DNA of 64,000 nt from Methanocella arvoryzae MRE50 (GTDB lineage Archaea; Halobacteriota; Methanocellia; Methanocellales; Methanocellaceae): the NCBI RefSeq assembly GCF_000063445.1, contig NC_009464.1, positions 2,480,001 to 2,544,000 of the forward strand, given 5' to 3'. Under the pieces are notes generated by a model, which was given only the letters and a program-made list of their open reading frames with translations, did not search any database and was not told the DNA's origin. Made by a program: the position numbers and the translations under genes. Shown piece by piece: positions 18,668 through 27,368 of this stretch. The first letter of the stretch is position 1. Each line of letters opens with the position of its first letter.

Positions 18668-20509
18668 TTATCTGCCCGGCCCTGTCTTACTGGGGCCCAT
18701 CAGCATACTGGTGTTCCTGTAGGTGGCATTGCCACTCTGATTCGATACGGTTTCATTGACCTCTGGCTCGGGCGGCACATATCTATCGAGGCCAGTGTAG
18801 GCGCTGATCGTTTTTGAGCTGAAGATCTTGTCCTGGCTGGCGAGGCTGGAGAAGACGGGGTTATCTCTATAGTAGTAGTTGGATAGGGTATACAGGCTCT
18901 CGTTTCTGGACGAGAACTCCCCGTCGGGTGAGTAGTACAGCTGCATCGGCCTCTTCTTCAGCTCCCCGTCCCTGATAAGGATCACGTCCTCGCTACGGTT
19001 GGTCAGGAACCGCTCGTTATTGTATACCTGCAGCATCCTCGTGTAATTGGCATCGAACGTGGGCAGCGACTCCAGATATCTGACGGTGATGTAGTCTGAG
19101 AGCATGTAGGTGGAGTCCATCTTCATATTGTTGAGCAACTGTATGCTGGTCGTTTCCTCTTCAGTGACGTAGAAGGTGTAGAATGGCCTTTTCACGATCG
19201 GGTTATCCAGCGCTACCCTGTCGTTGGATACCGACAGGACCACCCATATGGCGAAGAGTAAGATCAGGAAGGGCCTGACGTTCGTCTTTACTTTCGTGTA
19301 CAGGTAGTACAGGCCGATAGCGGCCACAATGCCGACGAACAGGAACGTGTATTCCTCGAACCGCTGGAAGTTGAAATTGCCGGAGAGCTTGTTGACCATC
19401 ATCAGAGGCCCCGGGAAAGCCACAGGCACCAGCAGCAGCGCTTCGAGGCACAGGATCTTGACGTTGGTGCCGATCTTCTTGTGGCCGATGACGATCAGGG
19501 TCGCCAGGATCACAAACAGGACCGTCGGCGAGTACTGGAGATAGTTGAACAGCTCGTTGAGCGGGGCCGTGTAGATCGACTTGGTAAAAGCGCCTATAGG
19601 GGCCTGCATCATGATGTTGACCAGCAGCGTCCTCACCAGCTCCTGGGCATTGATCACCCAGTAGAGCAGCGTCATTGCGGAGGCTATGATCAGATACGAA
19701 TACGTGATCGGCGATTTCTCTTCCTTAGCGAAGATCTGGTACAGCAGGTACATCAACAGCAGCATGACCAGCACGTATGGTATCGAGACTGTGTGGTAGA
19801 TGATGATGGCCAGCGTGGCCAGCAAGGCCAGCAGGTAGTACTTGATATGCTTTGGGCTTTCCAGCAGGAGCCAGAACAGGACGATGAAGAGGAATGAACA
19901 AACCGACCTGGGTATGGAATACATGCCATATGTGATGAGGATCGGATAGAACACCACGACCAGCGCAGAGAGGAGGGCGATCTTTCTGTGCTTCAACAGG
20001 CGTTCGGATACGAGGTATATGGCCGGGGGCACGAAGGCGAAGATCAGGCCGCAGGTTATGTAAGCGATCTTATTGACCGGCAGGCCGAGCCCCGTCAGCA
20101 GCAGGAGGTAGTCGCAGAGGATGTGCCACAGTGCAAACGGCATGTATATGCCGAACGCCTCCGTCACGTAGCCCGACGTCAGCAGATCGTTCATCAGGCG
20201 GGTGTGATCGAGAATATCTGTATATCCGATGTAGTAATAGTACTTGAGCGTGGCTCCCCACAGCACGTTCAGCATCAGGAACATGATCTGCAGCAGCAGT
20301 ATGACCACAGTCGTATCCGTATGCTCTTTCGTCATAATTTGCAGCATGACTACGGTGGCCAGAGCCGCTATGACTATGTAGTAGAGGACGGTTCTTTCCG
20401 GACTGGCGGCCAAAAGCATGAGGGACAGGCCAAAAAGAACTGCATAGAGCAGGGTAAGCGTTTTCATCGGCCTCTCTTTCAGCGCAGAGATCACGTTCGC
20501 GTATGCCAT
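18668..20509 (-). CDS. Multi-span membrane protein, GT-C or polymerase-like
   Basis: 613 residues with about 12 hydrophobic spans in the first 420 and a C-terminal soluble tail rich in Asn and Tyr. Features resembling GT-C glycosyltransferases or oligosaccharide polymerases are an acidic loop after the third or fourth span (YIGYTDILDHTRLMNDLL) and an early long periplasmic-type segment, but no diagnostic motif settles the family. Downstream partner: the heparinase-like protein. Upstream partner: a 114-residue membrane protein whose stop lies 3 bases before the start, so the three genes form an operon. Likely role in surface glycan assembly, by context. Confidence 0.6.
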   Translation of the reverse strand: MAYANVISALKERPMKTLTLLYAVLFGLSLMLLAASPERTVLYYIVIAALATVVMLQIMTKEHTDTTVVILLLQIMFLMLNVLWGATLKYYYYIGYTDILDHTRLMNDLLTSGYVTEAFGIYMPFALWHILCDYLLLLTGLGLPVNKIAYITCGLIFAFVPPAIYLVSERLLKHRKIALLSALVVVFYPILITYGMYSIPRSVCSFLFIVLFWLLLESPKHIKYYLLALLATLAIIIYHTVSIPYVLVMLLLMYLLYQIFAKEEKSPITYSYLIIASAMTLLYWVINAQELVRTLLVNIMMQAPIGAFTKSIYTAPLNELFNYLQYSPTVLFVILATLIVIGHKKIGTNVKILCLEALLLVPVAFPGPLMMVNKLSGNFNFQRFEEYTFLFVGIVAAIGLYYLYTKVKTNVRPFLILLFAIWVVLSVSNDRVALDNPIVKRPFYTFYVTEEETTSIQLLNNMKMDSTYMLSDYITVRYLESLPTFDANYTRMLQVYNNERFLTNRSEDVILIRDGELKKRPMQLYYSPDGEFSSRNESLYTLSNYYYRDNPVFSSLASQDKIFSSKTISAYTGLDRYVPPEPEVNETVSNQSGNATYRNTSMLMGPSKTGPGR

Positions 20510-20512
20510 GGC

Positions 20513-20857
20513 TTATACACCTATAACGTCGATGTTCTCGGAGTCTGCCCTTTTAACGAAAACGAAGTGGTAGATTAGAGGGGCCGATATCATGGGTATA
20601 GCCAGGTAGATGCCGAGCATCGTGAGGTTGAGCAGCCCGAACAGGGTCGGGATGGTGACCCCCAGCAGCCCGGCGACCGGTAATGAGTATATCAGCGCTT
20701 TTCGGACGAACTCGTAGTTCGAGGTCTTCTTCCATAACTGCCGGGAGATCCGGATAACAGCCTTGACTTTGATAGATAGTATCGCTAATATTATAATGAG
20801 TATAACGTTATAAATGTCAAACGATACCTGCCCAATCATTTGCATAATAATATACAT
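20513..20857 (-). CDS. Small membrane protein
   Basis: 114 residues with about three hydrophobic segments (IYNVILIIILAILSI, ALIYSLPVAGLLGVTI, MLGIYLAIPMISAPLIYHFVF). Not recognised. The next gene starts 3 bases after its stop. AT-rich sequence at 20840-20890 is the likely promoter of the three-gene operon. Confidence 0.6.
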   Translation of the reverse strand: MYIIMQMIGQVSFDIYNVILIIILAILSIKVKAVIRISRQLWKKTSNYEFVRKALIYSLPVAGLLGVTIPTLFGLLNLTMLGIYLAIPMISAPLIYHFVFVKRADSENIDVIGV

Positions 20858-20922
20858 AGCATTATTATATATAATAATTTTCCCTTAGTCCCAGACAGGG
20901 ATAATGTACGCTGTTCGAAAGC

Positions 20923-21726
20923 TCAGGCCTTCGGGCAGCCCTGCTTCTCCAGCATACTCTTGACGTAAGGCATAATTTTCCCCGTCACATGGATCTCGTC
21001 TGCGGCAAACTCGTCCTTGATTAGTCCCCTGTCGTCTGCCACGACGGGGTATATGTCAAGATACCTGTAGCCGTGCGCTTCGCAAAACGTCTTCAGCTTC
21101 TGATTGAACCGGCGGTTGATGGGGCTGCGCACCTCCGGGGATGCGAGGAAGGGGTAGCTATTCCGGAATTCGCTAAACAGGTCTTCTTTGATCTTTTCCG
21201 TAGCGTACGGGGGAAACCGGAAGACGTGCTTCGAAGCGGGAAGCACTCCATATACCACGAAGTTGACCCCCATGCCTTTCAGCTGTGCAAGGACTTCCCC
21301 GTAGTTGGCGATCGTCCTGTCCATCAGCTCTTCTATCGAGACCTTACCCCCGCTCTTCATGTGCTGATTATAGAAGTGCACGCGGCAGTCGATCTCTCCG
21401 AATACCATGATGACGACGTCTTTTTTAATGTCGATCCGGCGAATGACCTCGAAAAGTTTCCTGTTGGACTGGACTGAGCTGTTCTTGTTGACTAAGTTAT
21501 ACGCCGTCGCCGGCCCGATATTGTGGACTATAAACGACCTTTGCCGCTTGAAAGCCCAGGTATGGCTGTCCCCGATCACGTGAAACAGGGGCCTGTTGAA
21601 GACTTTCGCGTAGACGTACGAATAAAAGTGATTCAGCTTCCTCAGGAAAATCTCCGTGTCAGTAGTCACCTTGTAGGTCAAAAGATATACTATGCCCCGA
21701 CCACGGGCAACTTCCGCAGCGGTCAT
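20923..21726 (-). CDS. SGNH/GDSL-like hydrolase
   Basis: 267 residues with SGNH-type blocks in order: GDSHTWAF (nucleophile Ser, block I), an FGEIDCR segment in the block III position, and DEIHVTG near the C terminus (Asp-x-x-His, block V). No signal peptide. Such enzymes often remove or add acyl groups on polysaccharides, or are esterases; the substrate is unknown. It sits between the membrane-protein operon and the repeat element, and has its own AT-rich upstream region (21760-21800). ATG 21726 is used, though an internal start near YLLTYKV is possible. Confidence 0.65.
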   Translation of the reverse strand: MTAAEVARGRGIVYLLTYKVTTDTEIFLRKLNHFYSYVYAKVFNRPLFHVIGDSHTWAFKRQRSFIVHNIGPATAYNLVNKNSSVQSNRKLFEVIRRIDIKKDVVIMVFGEIDCRVHFYNQHMKSGGKVSIEELMDRTIANYGEVLAQLKGMGVNFVVYGVLPASKHVFRFPPYATEKIKEDLFSEFRNSYPFLASPEVRSPINRRFNQKLKTFCEAHGYRYLDIYPVVADDRGLIKDEFAADEIHVTGKIMPYVKSMLEKQGCPKA

Positions 21727-21874
21727 GATGTAATCTTTGAGGTCTATGGGAATCCCGCCGAGATATTAATATTGACGTTATTATATTAATATCTAACTGT
21801 GTAACGACATGCGCTGGAATCGTTGTCTATTCTATTGTGAATGGCTCTTGCATCTTCTCTACCGAACGTACACC

Positions 21875-21997
21875 AACGCTGCGCTGTGCCTCACCTGATT
21901 GTACAGGCTCTCACGAGACGGCAAGAAGAACGCTGCGCTGTGCCTCACCTGATTGTACAGGCTCTCACGAGACAGCAAGAAGAACGCTGCGCTGTGC
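21875..21997. repeat. 54-base tandem repeat at the end of element B
   Basis: Units start at 21875, 21929 and 21983. Each begins AACGCTGCGCTGTGCC and two continue through CTCACCTGATTGTACAGG to GGCAAGAAG or AGCAAGAAG. The third enters the inverted-repeat element. The period is exactly 54. Confidence 0.9.
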
Positions 21998-22235
21998 CAA
22001 TCCTCACAGATGCCACAGATTCTGATTGATTCCACAGATTCCCCTGCAGAATCCACAGACTACTCGATAGCACAGAAGGAATACGCCAATATTATTTGAT
22101 CACCATAGCAATCATAAGATAATCGATCGGATTATTTTTATCTGTGAAATCCGTCGTCATCTCTGCTATCCAGTCGTAATCTGTGGAATCAGTTTCAATC
22201 TGTGGCATCTGTGAGGAATAGCACAGCGCAGCGTT
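21983..22235. repeat. Long inverted-repeat element B (same family as A)
   Basis: AACGCTGCGCTGTGC (21983-21997) is complementary to GCACAGCGCAGCGTT (22221-22235). The interior matches element A closely (CAATCCTCACAGATGCCACAG on the left; CCAGTCGTAATCTGTGGAAT on the right). It occupies most of the gene-free stretch 21727-22363. Confidence 0.87.
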
Positions 22236-22363
22236 CGTATTGCAGTCACACCACGCCCAGGCAACCGGGTGGTAGCATCGTATCCTGGGATAAGCTATAG
22301 CTGGCATACCCTATGAATTACAATTATATAGTAAGTAATATAATATAATGTTTGATATATCTC

Positions 22364-23644
22364 ATGTCTCTGGCCGTCGGGAACTGCTACGGCAGGCTGA
22401 AGAGCAGCCTGTACGATCCGTTTTACAAGAACGCCTTTTTCATGGTCATGAACAAAGGGCTGGGCGTAGTTTCCGGCTTCGTGTTCTGGGCGCTGGCGGC
22501 GAGGTTCTACACGGTGAATGAGGTCGGCAATGCCGTTGTCCTGATCTCTGCGGCCTCGCTGATCATTGCCTTTTCAATGATGGGGTTCGACATCTCCCTC
22601 GTCCGGTTTTTCCACCACTACGACAAGAACAAGGTCTTCAATACTTCGCTGGTGGTCATGGTATCCACGGCGTTCCTTGTCGGTGTCCTGTACGTGGTGG
22701 CCGTAAAATACGTGGCCCCGGATCAGGCATGGCTTCAGTCTCCTGTGTACGCGCTGATCTTTCTGCTCTACATCGTCCTCAGCGCTATCGGCCTTGTCAA
22801 TTCCCAGACCTTCATAGCCATGAGGGATGCCCGGTACACCTTTTTCCAGAACGTCCTCTACTGCTCTAAAATCCCGCTTCTTTTCTTCCTGACCTTCATG
22901 GGGTTCTTCGGCATCTTCAGCGCCAACGTGTTCTCTTATGTTATCGCCTTCCTCTTCGTGCTACTGATCCTGAACAAGTTCGTCAAAGTCGACCTTCATG
23001 TAGATATGGAGTACATCAAGAAGGCCTTCCGGACATCTTCCCGTAACTACGTGGCCAGCATCCTCTACAACGCCGCCTTTCTCACCGTGCCTATCATCAT
23101 CTCCATGCAGCTCGGAGAAGCCGACGCAGCCATTTACTATATGGCCTTCACCGTGGGCAACTTTCTGTTGCAGATCCCCATCTCGCTGAGCACCTCGTTC
23201 TTCGTCGAAGGCGTTTACGGGGAGAGCTTAAGGAAGAACTTCATCAAGGCAGCCCTGACGGTCTACTCGATCCTGGTCCCGGCAGCCGTATTCTTCTTCC
23301 TGTTCGGGGGCTTCATTCTCAGCCTGTTCGGGCCTGGCTATGTGGCCGGGGCAGACCTGCTGAACCTGGTGGTGATCTCAAGCTTCCTGTATACTCTGTA
23401 CTCCATGTTCATCCCGGTCCTGAACATCCGGATGAATGTCAACACCATCATAGTGCTCAACGCTATCCTGTTTTCAGTTCTGCTCGGGCTTACCTGGCCG
23501 CTTACGGGGATGTTCGGCATCAACGGGTTCGGCTATGCACTAATTCTTACCTTCCTCGCAGTAGACGCGGCCATACTTTTCTTCGCCTGGCGGTGGAAGT
23601 GGATATGGCCTGCACCGGCAACCCATTATCTTTCAGATGCATGA
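22364..23644 (+). CDS. Polysaccharide flippase (MATE/Wzx-type)
   Basis: About 426 residues with 12 predicted membrane spans and no large soluble domain. The N terminus (NAFFMVMNKGLGVVSGFVFW) and the GLVNSQTFIAMRD segment match the oligosaccharide flippase group that moves lipid-linked glycans across the membrane. ATG 22364 is chosen over TTG 22352. No clear Shine-Dalgarno; an AT-rich promoter region (22320-22350) lies immediately upstream. It is the first gene of a run with the sixth FemAB-like protein and a DUF354 protein, so a lipid-linked glycan is a plausible FemAB acceptor (inference). Confidence 0.85.
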   Translation: MSLAVGNCYGRLKSSLYDPFYKNAFFMVMNKGLGVVSGFVFWALAARFYTVNEVGNAVVLISAASLIIAFSMMGFDISLVRFFHHYDKNKVFNTSLVVMVSTAFLVGVLYVVAVKYVAPDQAWLQSPVYALIFLLYIVLSAIGLVNSQTFIAMRDARYTFFQNVLYCSKIPLLFFLTFMGFFGIFSANVFSYVIAFLFVLLILNKFVKVDLHVDMEYIKKAFRTSSRNYVASILYNAAFLTVPIIISMQLGEADAAIYYMAFTVGNFLLQIPISLSTSFFVEGVYGESLRKNFIKAALTVYSILVPAAVFFFLFGGFILSLFGPGYVAGADLLNLVVISSFLYTLYSMFIPVLNIRMNVNTIIVLNAILFSVLLGLTWPLTGMFGINGFGYALILTFLAVDAAILFFAWRWKWIWPAPATHYLSDA

Positions 23645-23655
23645 ATAATAATAAA

Positions 23656-23669
23656 TTTTATATATATAA
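23656..23669 (+). promoter_or_regulatory. TATA box deciding the start of FemAB-like paralogue 6
   Basis: TTTATATATATAAA ends one base before an ATG at 23670. A transcript starting about 25 bases downstream could not include that ATG, so the next candidate, TTG 23700, is favoured. Confidence 0.6.
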
Positions 23670-23699
23670 ATGGACTTATTTTACTATCAGGGTATTTGC

Positions 23700-24716
23700 T
23701 TGACAATCGAACTTATAGACGATAAGCAGCTGTGGGACGACTTCGTCGAAGCCAGCCCCTATGGTTTGCTCTTTCACCGCTGGGAATTTTTAAAGCTGAT
23801 AGAGAAACATTCCGGCTATAAGCTGCTGCCTTACGGGGTTTACCTTGGGAACGAGCTCATCTGCGTGTTCCCGCTTTTCCTGCGCAAGTACCCCGGACTG
23901 AAGATGGTCTTTTCCCCGCCGCCCCAGACAGCGGTCCCATACCTGGGGCCCGTGATGACGCCCGCCTACGACACGATCAGGCAGCGCAGCAAGGAGCACT
24001 ACATGTCGATGGTGGCCGGCGATATCCATGAGCAGATCGACAGGATCTCTCCGGGCTACACCCACTTTGTCTGGGTCCCCGGGCTGCTTGACGTCAGGCC
24101 GTTCAAATGGAATGGCTATAGCGCAGAATCGCTGTTTACCTACACCATCGATCTGACCCGGCCGCTGGACGAGATCTGGAAAGGCTTCGGGAAAGACTGC
24201 CGGGAGCGCATCAGGGACTTCTCCAGAGTCAGTTTCACCCAGGAAGAATCCGACGACCTGACTACCTTCTACCGCCTCTCGGAGGAACTTTACGGCCAGC
24301 AGGGCCTTAGCCTTCCTCTACTCGGCCAGCAGTACCTCGAGGAAGTCATGCGCCTCTTCCCCGACAACCTGAAAATGTACTTCCTGAGGCGGGACGGGGA
24401 GATCGTCGACATCGAAGGCACCTATGCCTACAAGAACCACTTCAAGCTCCTCTGGGGCATCTCCAACGAGAAGTACCGGGGCCACCAGGAATACCACACC
24501 TGGGACCTGATCAAGAAAGCTAAAGAGCGGGGCTTCAAGGAGTTCGAGATCGTCGGGGCGAATACCCGGCGCATCAGCCATTACCAGTCGAAGTTTAACC
24601 CGTCCATGAGCATGTACTTCTCGGTCCAGAAGATGAACGCCATAGGCAGCGTGGCAAGGTGGTCCTACCAGAACCTGATCAGGAGACAGCCGCTGAAAGC
24701 CCGTGCCGGGGAGTGA
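23700..24716 (+). CDS. FemAB/GNAT-like transferase, paralogue 6
   Basis: 339 residues from TTG 23700 (MTIELIDDKQLWDDF), aligning with paralogue 5's N terminus; AGGG lies seven bases ahead. Blocks: LFHRWEFLKLIEKHSGY, LDVRPFKWNGYSAESLFTY, KDCRERIRDFSRV, HTWDLIKKAKERGFKEFEI, QSKFNPSMSMYF. It is separated from the tandem array by 9 kb and lies beside the flippase and a DUF354 protein. The central FHRxxPEYL block of the others is replaced by LPLLGQQYLEEV, so acceptor specificity may differ. Confidence 0.75.
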   Translation: MTIELIDDKQLWDDFVEASPYGLLFHRWEFLKLIEKHSGYKLLPYGVYLGNELICVFPLFLRKYPGLKMVFSPPPQTAVPYLGPVMTPAYDTIRQRSKEHYMSMVAGDIHEQIDRISPGYTHFVWVPGLLDVRPFKWNGYSAESLFTYTIDLTRPLDEIWKGFGKDCRERIRDFSRVSFTQEESDDLTTFYRLSEELYGQQGLSLPLLGQQYLEEVMRLFPDNLKMYFLRRDGEIVDIEGTYAYKNHFKLLWGISNEKYRGHQEYHTWDLIKKAKERGFKEFEIVGANTRRISHYQSKFNPSMSMYFSVQKMNAIGSVARWSYQNLIRRQPLKARAGE

Positions 24717-24766
24717 ACCGGCCTCAGGCACTATATTTCTGGCTATTTGACAATAAGGAGTTGATT

Positions 24767-25882
24767 ATCATCAAAGTTCTCATCCTCGTAGATCACCCGG
24801 CCCAGATCCACCTGTACAGGAACATGATCAAGCAGATGGAGGGGCGGGGGCACAAGGTGAAGATCGCCGCCTGTGTCAAAGAAGTGATGCTCGACCTGCT
24901 GGACTCATATGGCCTGGACTACGGCGTGCTGTTCAACAACGAAGGCGGCCCGCTCTACAAAAAGGCCGTGGTAGCAGCGCTGGGGGAAGTCCAGATGCTC
25001 AGGCTGACCGCGGGCTTCCGCCCCGACATCTTCTTCAGCGCCACATCGGAGATCGTGGCACCAGCGAAGCTGGTATTCAGGAAGCCCCATATAGGAATAA
25101 CCGATACGGAGCATGCCAGCCTCTCGAATGCATTTGCCTATCCTGCCACAGACGTGATCCTGACCCCCTCCAGCTTCAAGAACGACCTCGGAGCCAAGCA
25201 GGTCAGGTTCGAGGGCTGTAAGGAGCTAGCTTATCTGCACCCGAACCATTTCAAGCCGGACCCCACAGTACTGGACGAGCTGGGGCTGTCTAAAAATGAC
25301 AACATTTTCATGCTGAGGTTCGCCGCTTTCAACGCAGGCCACGACGTCCGGAGCCAGAAGTTCGGGGCAAAATACGTTCCGGAGCTCATCAGGCGGCTAG
25401 AAAAGCACGGGGAGATCATCATCTCCTCTGAAGTACCTCTCAGCCACAGCCTTCAGAAGTACCAGCGCAACCTCAGCCCCGCCAGGTACCTGGACCTGAT
25501 GGCCTACTCAAGTCTCTACGTAGGCGAAGGCTCATCCAGCGCTAACGAGGCGGGCATCCTCGGGGTCCCGTCCCTGCACTTCGAGAGGCTCAGTGATGGC
25601 AGCAAAACCTACGGGGCCACCGCGATCTGCGGAATTATGGCAGAGCTCCAGGCCCGGTACGGGCTGATATACAGCTTCCATGAAGAAGAAAAGCTGCTGG
25701 CTAAGCTGGACGAGATCATGGCTGACCTCGGAAAGGCGAAGAGAGACTGGATGGCAAAACGGGAGCGGTTTTTAAAGGACAAGATCGACGTGACCTCGTT
25801 CATGGCATGGTTCCTGGAAAACTATCCGGCCAGCCTGGCAGAGGTACGGCAGAATCCGGCCAGGCAGCATAGCTTCAAGTGA
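24767..25882 (+). CDS. DUF354 (COG1817) glycosyltransferase-like protein
   Basis: About 372 residues. The sequence KVLILVDHPAQIHLYRNMIK matches the family's N terminus, and the C-terminal GEGSSSANEAGILGVPSLHF block is typical of the nucleotide-sugar-binding half of GT-B-fold enzymes such as UDP-GlcNAc 2-epimerase relatives. The open frame runs upstream to 24659, overlapping paralogue 6, but no ATG or GTG fits. AAGGAG (24755-24760) is followed by TTG directly, then ATT, ATC (24767) and ATC (24770). The two ATC codons are the well-spaced candidates. A role in glycan assembly is inferred from context. Confidence 0.75.
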   Translation: MIKVLILVDHPAQIHLYRNMIKQMEGRGHKVKIAACVKEVMLDLLDSYGLDYGVLFNNEGGPLYKKAVVAALGEVQMLRLTAGFRPDIFFSATSEIVAPAKLVFRKPHIGITDTEHASLSNAFAYPATDVILTPSSFKNDLGAKQVRFEGCKELAYLHPNHFKPDPTVLDELGLSKNDNIFMLRFAAFNAGHDVRSQKFGAKYVPELIRRLEKHGEIIISSEVPLSHSLQKYQRNLSPARYLDLMAYSSLYVGEGSSSANEAGILGVPSLHFERLSDGSKTYGATAICGIMAELQARYGLIYSFHEEEKLLAKLDEIMADLGKAKRDWMAKRERFLKDKIDVTSFMAWFLENYPASLAEVRQNPARQHSFK

Positions 25883-25975
25883 GATATGCTGAAGCATATT
25901 CCATATACTTCAAGCATAGTACCAGGAGTATAGTTATTCCTGAAACTATTTGGACAGTTTCTGTGCCTGGGTGTT

Positions 25976-26017
25976 CGCCTTTTGAACGCCTGCCCTGGCA
26001 GGCGTTCTGGAAGGCGA
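25976..26017. repeat. Nested hairpin, second copy
   Basis: GAACGCCTGCC (25984-25994) and GGCAGGCGTTC (25997-26007) form an 11-base stem, with CGCCTT and AAGGCGA flanks as at 6348-6388. Confidence 0.75.
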
Positions 26018-26029
26018 TTCGTAGACGAT

Positions 26030-26192
26030 CGCTGCGCTGTGCCGGGACACAGATTGCGCAGATGACACAGATTGGCACAGATAACTACCGGAATAAAAAA
26101 TAGGAGCACGGGAAGCCATTTCCGATTATTATCGATTAGAATCTGTGTAAATCTGTGTCATCTGCGCAATCTGTGTTCTGCACAGCGCAGCG
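26030..26192. repeat. Long inverted-repeat element C
   Basis: Outer ends CGCTGCGCTGTGC (26030-26042) and GCACAGCGCAGCG (26180-26192) are complementary. Inner arms of 26 bases at 26048-26073 and 26150-26175 pair perfectly; both are built of CACAGATTGCGCAGATG-type words. The central AT-rich loop is about 75 bases. It fills the middle of the gene-free stretch 25883-26333, shares ends with elements A and B, and has a different interior. Confidence 0.87.
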
Positions 26193-26333
26193 TTCGTGTT
26201 GCTGTCTCACCGAATCCAGGCAATCAGAGAACGCACAGCGTAACGTTCGCGTACGTTCACACGAGAATTTATAAGGGCATGCGTCCCATGACCTGATCGG
26301 ACTCGTATCCAAAAAGTTCCAGTAAAGACTATA

Positions 26334-27302
26334 CTATGCTGATAATACATTATCAGCTTCGCTCGGGACCCCGGTGATGGCTCTCTTGCATCCTGCGATA
26401 TCGCAGTTTACCAGCGCTTCGCTCAGGGTCATCTTGGTGACCTTCTTGAGCGAGCTTAAGATGCGGGTGATCCGCTTTTCTACGATGCTTCCCTTGATCA
26501 TCCAGTACCCTGGCCTGTTCTTTCCCACCCGGGGGAACTCTTCGTCAGAGATGTCGATGGGGTGGAAGTAGAACACGGTATGGCCTCGCTTCAGACTTTG
26601 CTTGAGCCCCTAGAGGATGATGCTGGAGCCGAGGAACCTCAATATGGGCCCTCCATACGCCGGTATTTTCACCCCCGCCTCGAACCGGGCCCAGGGGAAC
26701 TCCACGATGCCGCGCTTCTCCCCGACGCTCAGGCTGGACCTGCGCGGGTAGTATGGAATTGTGGTAACGTCGTCGACCGGGCTGCCGGTCTTATGGAAAA
26801 AGGAGTTCACGTTGACGGAAGAGTCGTATTCGAAGTCAATTTCTTCCAGGGCATCGATCATCCAGCCCGAGATCAGAGCATTCGGCGCCCGGTACCCGAT
26901 GACCTTCTTCCCGGAAGCCTTCTCGAGCATTCGTTTCGCCAGCAGAGTGGCCGCCTTAAACACCTCGGGGTCCATGGCCGGCTCTTTAGTCCTGGGGTTG
27001 ATGATGCAGGGATGACGCAGACTATGGCAGGCGATCTCGTGGCCTCTTGCCGAGATCGCCTCCACCAGCCCCGGATAGTGCTCGACCACTTCTCCCACGA
27101 CGAAAAAAGTGGCCCTGACATCGAAGCGGTCCAGGATGTCGAGAGTCCTCATCGTAGGCCCGGTCAGGTAATCGTACCTGTCCTTCCACTTGCTGAAAAA
27201 GTCCACCGTATCCCTGAATTCTGAATATGGCGAGCCGCAAACCGACGGTACGTGATACCAGTCCTCGATGTCGACAGTAATGGAAATGCTCTGGTCTTCG
27301 AT
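26334..27302 (-). pseudogene. Polysaccharide deacetylase interrupted by an in-frame TAG
   Basis: A carbohydrate esterase 4 / NodB-type deacetylase with ITVDIEDWYHV (metal-binding Asp), RATFFVVGEV, GHEIACHSLRHP (metal His) and YRAPNALI motifs, and the C-terminal FYFHPIDIS block seen in the exopolysaccharide-associated deacetylase branch with a DUF3473-type end. At 26610-26612 a TAG separates FLGSSIIL from GLKQSLKRGHTVFYFHP; the frame is otherwise continuous to 26334. Either a nonsense mutation or read-through. The N-terminal start is unclear: ATG 27320 has no Shine-Dalgarno, whereas ATC 27302 lies six bases after AGAGAGGT and gives MEDQSISITVDIEDW. Expressed alone, the first part would lose about 80 C-terminal residues. 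Confidence 0.8.
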
Positions 27303-27368
27303 GGTATTACCTCTCTGCATCGACCAAAACGGGGCATTGCTATCGCGTACCCATGGGTCGGATAATAA

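Noticed and set aside
21875-22235. CRISPR-like appearance of repeated units
   Set aside because: The three units are directly tandem with no variable spacers, and the rest is an inverted, not direct, repeat; no cas genes are nearby.
26610-26612. Pyrrolysine codon as the firm explanation of the TAG
   Set aside because: Other genes here end in TAG and no pyl gene is visible, so it is left only as one option.
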